From NCBI GenBank assembly GCA_003649915.1, contig QMTG01000009.1, positions 1-16,455 on the forward strand: 16,455 nucleotides of DNA, in the 5' to 3' direction. Positions 14,701-16,455 of this stretch are shown here, piece after piece. Positions within the stretch are counted from its first letter, which is position 1, and each line of letters starts with the position of its first letter. The notes under the pieces were generated by a model. It was not told the origin of the DNA. It saw only the letters and a list, made by a program, of their open reading frames with translations, and made no database searches. Made by a program: the position numbers and the translations under genes. Source of the stretch: Thermoplasmata archaeon (GTDB lineage: Archaea > Thermoplasmatota > Thermoplasmata > B31-G17).

Positions 14701-14748
14701 CTCGCTTCGCTATTATATTGTGTAGTAAAAAAATTGCGCCTCGGAATG

Positions 14749-14756
14749 TTTATAAG
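14749..14756 (-). promoter_or_regulatory. TATA-like box of guaAA
   Basis: CTTATAAA on the minus strand predicts a start near 14725 and a leader of about 25 bases to ATG 14700. The nearer AATATAATA (14711-14719) is too close to the ATG to act as a TATA box. Confidence 0.4.
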
Positions 14757-14858
14757 AGATTTCTGAATTGAATTTGATTGTTCGATGTGCGCATGGTGGA
14801 AAGGGGATTAGTGTTGCTAAGGAATACCTGCTCATGGATAAATGATTGACTAAGGGCT

Positions 14859-15755
14859 CTACCCGAACAAAAACACAAGAGCAAATCCTATGGCAAGGGC
14901 CATCATCATGAGATACATATGCACCCACATTGGTGAGTTCTCGAATTTTTTGCCAGGAACCGTTGCACATTCGCCCAGAACCATGACTGCGTAGAAGGCC
15001 CAGACAATCATCGGTGTTAATTGCAGTGATGCTAACGGAAGCCACGACATGACCGTGCCCACGGGTATTAAGAGGTATGGCAGGACAAAGAAGGGGCTTA
15101 TGAGAAGCACAGCCCTTTTAGCCCCGTAAACCGCGGGTAGGGTTTTCATTCCATGAGCCTTATCGCCCTCAATGTCCGTGAAGTCTTTCGTTGCCGATGC
15201 CCCAACTAGGAATATGAAAAGTATTACTCCAACGTACCATATTGGCATCGCCATTATCGATGCTGCGGGCACTGCACACCAGCCTGCTAGGAGTAGCATG
15301 TAACTTCTGGCTGTGGCTATTGTTATGTTTGATGCCCAGAGCCTTTGCTTTAGCCTTATTGGTGGCACGGAATAAAGTATGGTTAGCGATGCAAACATTA
15401 ACGCAAATATAAAAGCCCTCGGGGATATGTAAAGGGATGATAGTATGCAGACAGCATAGAGCACCAAGGAAAAGGCTAGGGCGTCTCTTATCCCAATATC
15501 TCCCCTTGGTATAGGCCTGTAGGGCTTGTTTATCCTGTCTATATCCACATCAAACACTTGATTTAGAGCGTTACTCGCACCGTTTATCATGGCCATTACT
15601 AGGCCTGTAAGAATTATGGGAATAATGTATTGGCTTATTTCTAAGGAGTAATAGCCTATTGCCATCATACCCCCTGCTACTGTTACGACAAAGGGCGGTA
15701 ATAGGGTGAAAGGTCTCAGCAACCTCAGGTATGCATTGGTAGCCTTACCAGCCAT
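14859..15755 (-). CDS. UbiA-family prenyltransferase, probably digeranylgeranylglyceryl phosphate synthase
   Basis: A 298-residue membrane enzyme with about eight or nine helices. The two Asp-rich prenyl diphosphate sites are intact: N65-x3-D69-x3-D73 (NQVFDVDID), followed by RINKPYRPIPRG, and D191-x2-D194-x3-D198 (DFTDIEGD). Also typical are ILYSVPPIRLK (126-136) and GMKTLPAVYG. In archaea the usual role of a UbiA protein of this size is adding the second geranylgeranyl chain to make the ether-lipid core. Other UbiA enzymes (quinone or chlorophyll/heme prenylation) share these motifs, so the substrate is inferred. ATG 15755 follows AAGGGGCAGGAGAA; a TATA-like box at 15793-15801 gives a short leader. 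It heads a minus-strand row with guaAA and the zinc-ribbon gene. Confidence 0.87.
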   Translation of the reverse strand: MAGKATNAYLRLLRPFTLLPPFVVTVAGGMMAIGYYSLEISQYIIPIILTGLVMAMINGASNALNQVFDVDIDRINKPYRPIPRGDIGIRDALAFSLVLYAVCILSSLYISPRAFIFALMFASLTILYSVPPIRLKQRLWASNITIATARSYMLLLAGWCAVPAASIMAMPIWYVGVILFIFLVGASATKDFTDIEGDKAHGMKTLPAVYGAKRAVLLISPFFVLPYLLIPVGTVMSWLPLASLQLTPMIVWAFYAVMVLGECATVPGKKFENSPMWVHMYLMMMALAIGFALVFLFG

Positions 15756-15792
15756 TTCTCCTGCCCCTTAATGCTCTGGTATATGGCTATGC

Positions 15793-15801
15793 TTTTTAAA
15801 T
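15793..15801 (-). promoter_or_regulatory. TATA-like box of the prenyltransferase gene
   Basis: ATTTAAAAA on the minus strand is about 42 bases before ATG 15755, placing the start near 15771 and leaving the ribosome binding site AAGGGGCAGGAG within the leader. Confidence 0.4.
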
Positions 15802-15876
15802 CAAACGCTCATATATGAATTATTGGCATTGCAAGGCTCGATGACTACGACTTCAAAAATAAAAAATGACGAAAAC

Positions 15877-15882
15877 TTTATA
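15877..15882 (+). promoter_or_regulatory. TATA-like box of the membrane coiled-coil gene
   Basis: TTTATA would start transcription near 15907, just at GGTG (15906-15909), which is seven bases before ATG 15917. If this is the promoter, the longer in-frame start at ATG 15866 cannot be used. Confidence 0.35.
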
Positions 15883-15916
15883 CGTGCCCATTCTATTACA
15901 CAACTGGTGCTCGGAC

Positions 15917-16363
15917 ATGTGGGAACTGGCAGATAAGGAAAGATGGGCGTGGGTGGCGGTACTAATATTTCTGATAGTCAGCGGCTGGATAGCCACAATA
16001 CTCACGTATTTTATGCTGAAAGCCAAGCAGAAGAAGAGAAGCGTTGAAGATATACTGAAGGAGTTGAGGGAAAAAATTAAGAGCGAGAAGGACAAAAGTG
16101 CTGTTCTCAGCCTTCTTGAGGAACTGCGAGGAGAAGTAAAGGGTAGCGAAAGCAGTATTGATATGCTTAAAGAAAAGATCGAGAAAGAGGAAATTGATGA
16201 GGAGATTGACCGCCTCCTTGATGAGTTGGAAAAGGGATTGGCGACCCTAACGGAGAAGATTGAAGAAAAGAAGGCAGAGATTGAGGAAAAGAAAGGCGAG
16301 GAGACGCAAGCAGAGCAAGCAGTCGAGGATGAGGAAAAGAAAGGCGAGGAGGAAACACAATAG
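15917..16363 (+). CDS. small membrane-anchored coiled-coil protein, unknown function
   Basis: A 148-residue protein of no family I recognise. One membrane helix near the N-terminus (about 10-34, from WAWVAVLIF to TYFML) is followed by KAKQKKR, which by the positive-inside rule puts the rest in the cytoplasm. Residues 40-125 are charged heptad sequence (LKELREKIKSEKD, later EEIDRLLDELEKGLATLTEK), a coiled coil. The acidic tail repeats EEKKGEE. ATG 15917 is preferred because GGTG lies seven bases upstream and a TATA-like box precedes it; the frame also opens at ATG 15866, which would add 17 residues. It is divergent from the prenyltransferase gene. Its make-up (short membrane anchor plus coil) suggests a membrane tether or stabiliser, but nothing in the context names a partner. 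Confidence 0.72.
   Translation: MWELADKERWAWVAVLIFLIVSGWIATILTYFMLKAKQKKRSVEDILKELREKIKSEKDKSAVLSLLEELRGEVKGSESSIDMLKEKIEKEEIDEEIDRLLDELEKGLATLTEKIEEKKAEIEEKKGEETQAEQAVEDEEKKGEEETQ
16283..16351 (+). repeat. 21-base repeat coding for EEKKGEE in the protein tail
   Basis: The seven-codon unit for EEKKGEE occurs at 16283-16303 and identically at 16331-16351, 48 bases apart in the same frame; a diverged relative (EEKKAEI) begins at 16262. The exact identity at DNA level suggests a recent internal duplication rather than chance in a charged tail. Confidence 0.75.
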
Positions 16364-16455
16364 GCTACTACTCTACCAATTTTCGTGGACTTCGTATATA
16401 TAGCGTTATCCGAAATTGCGGGCAACGGGCTAACAAAATTAATAAAAAGTAAGGA
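16364..16455. other. intergenic region at the right edge
   Basis: No coding start is evident before the window ends. GTATATATAG (16394-16403) is a good TATA-like box, so a promoter of a gene beyond the edge, on either strand, is possible. Confidence 0.35.

Noticed and set aside
15841..15936. 31-codon frame starting at ATG 15841
   Set aside because: No ribosome binding site, no family resemblance, and it overlaps the more likely membrane-protein gene in another frame.
1..16455. tRNA genes, rRNA, CRISPR array, insertion sequences or att sites
   Set aside because: A visual scan found no TTCGA-loop/cloverleaf sequence, no regularly spaced repeats with unique spacers, no transposase or integrase and no flanking inverted repeats. 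A covariance-model search could still reveal a small RNA.

Overview
The window is archaeal chromosome, almost certainly euryarchaeal. Diagnostic archaeal or archaeal/eukaryotic genes are PurP (archaeal FAICAR synthetase), Nep1, ribosomal protein LX (L18a/L20e), prefoldin alpha, a short FtsY without a large A domain, a stand-alone glutaminase subunit of GMP synthase and an archaeal-size TmcA. Many genes have a TATA-like box 25-30 bases before the ATG and no Shine-Dalgarno sequence (leaderless), mixed with genes that carry GGAGG/GGTG-type ribosome binding sites. This style and the gene set fit a Thermoplasmata-type lineage (for example an Aciduliprofundum/DHVE2-like organism), but that placement is inference. 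There is no mobile element, CRISPR array or rRNA/tRNA gene that I can see; the region looks like ordinary, densely packed core genome.

Layout. 1-275 (-): N-terminal end of a PhoU-like protein, divergent from 334-762 (+), a PPC/DUF296 protein. 923-2962 (-): a 679-residue protein with a small globular N-terminal domain and about 500 residues of charged coiled coil. 3075-5655 (+): tmcA, the ac4C-forming RNA acetyltransferase, overlapping a small ASCH-domain protein. 5786-6142 (+): winged-helix regulator. 6143-6447: the only gene-free stretch over 300 bases. 6448-9275 (-): a B12-binding radical SAM enzyme gene broken by a one-base frameshift, then a creatininase/ArfB-like amidohydrolase overlapping rpiA. 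9426-11193 (+): purP and nep1. 11198-11848 (-): hypB. 11935-13494 (+): LX, prefoldin alpha and ftsY in a tight operon. 13491-15755 (-): ubiA-type prenyltransferase, guaAA and a zinc-ribbon membrane protein. 15917-16363 (+): small membrane-anchored coiled-coil protein.

How the genes work together. Translation and protein biogenesis dominate: tRNA/rRNA acetylation (TmcA), 18S/16S-type rRNA pseudouridine methylation (Nep1), a ribosomal protein (LX), a co-chaperone (prefoldin) and the SRP receptor (FtsY). A second theme is nucleotide supply: RpiA (ribose 5-phosphate), PurP (late IMP synthesis) and GuaAA (glutaminase for GMP). The prenyltransferase probably makes archaeal ether lipid, and HypB points to a [NiFe]-hydrogenase elsewhere.

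The most notable observations are the overlapping tmcA-ASCH pair. Its ASCH protein keeps the Lys and Thr of the YqfB-type N4-acetylcytidine amidohydrolase active site, so this may be an ac4C writer/eraser cassette. Others are the frameshifted B12-radical SAM gene, the large coiled-coil protein with a possible membrane tail in the +1 frame, and the overlap of rpiA with an ArfB-like deformylase/amidohydrolase.
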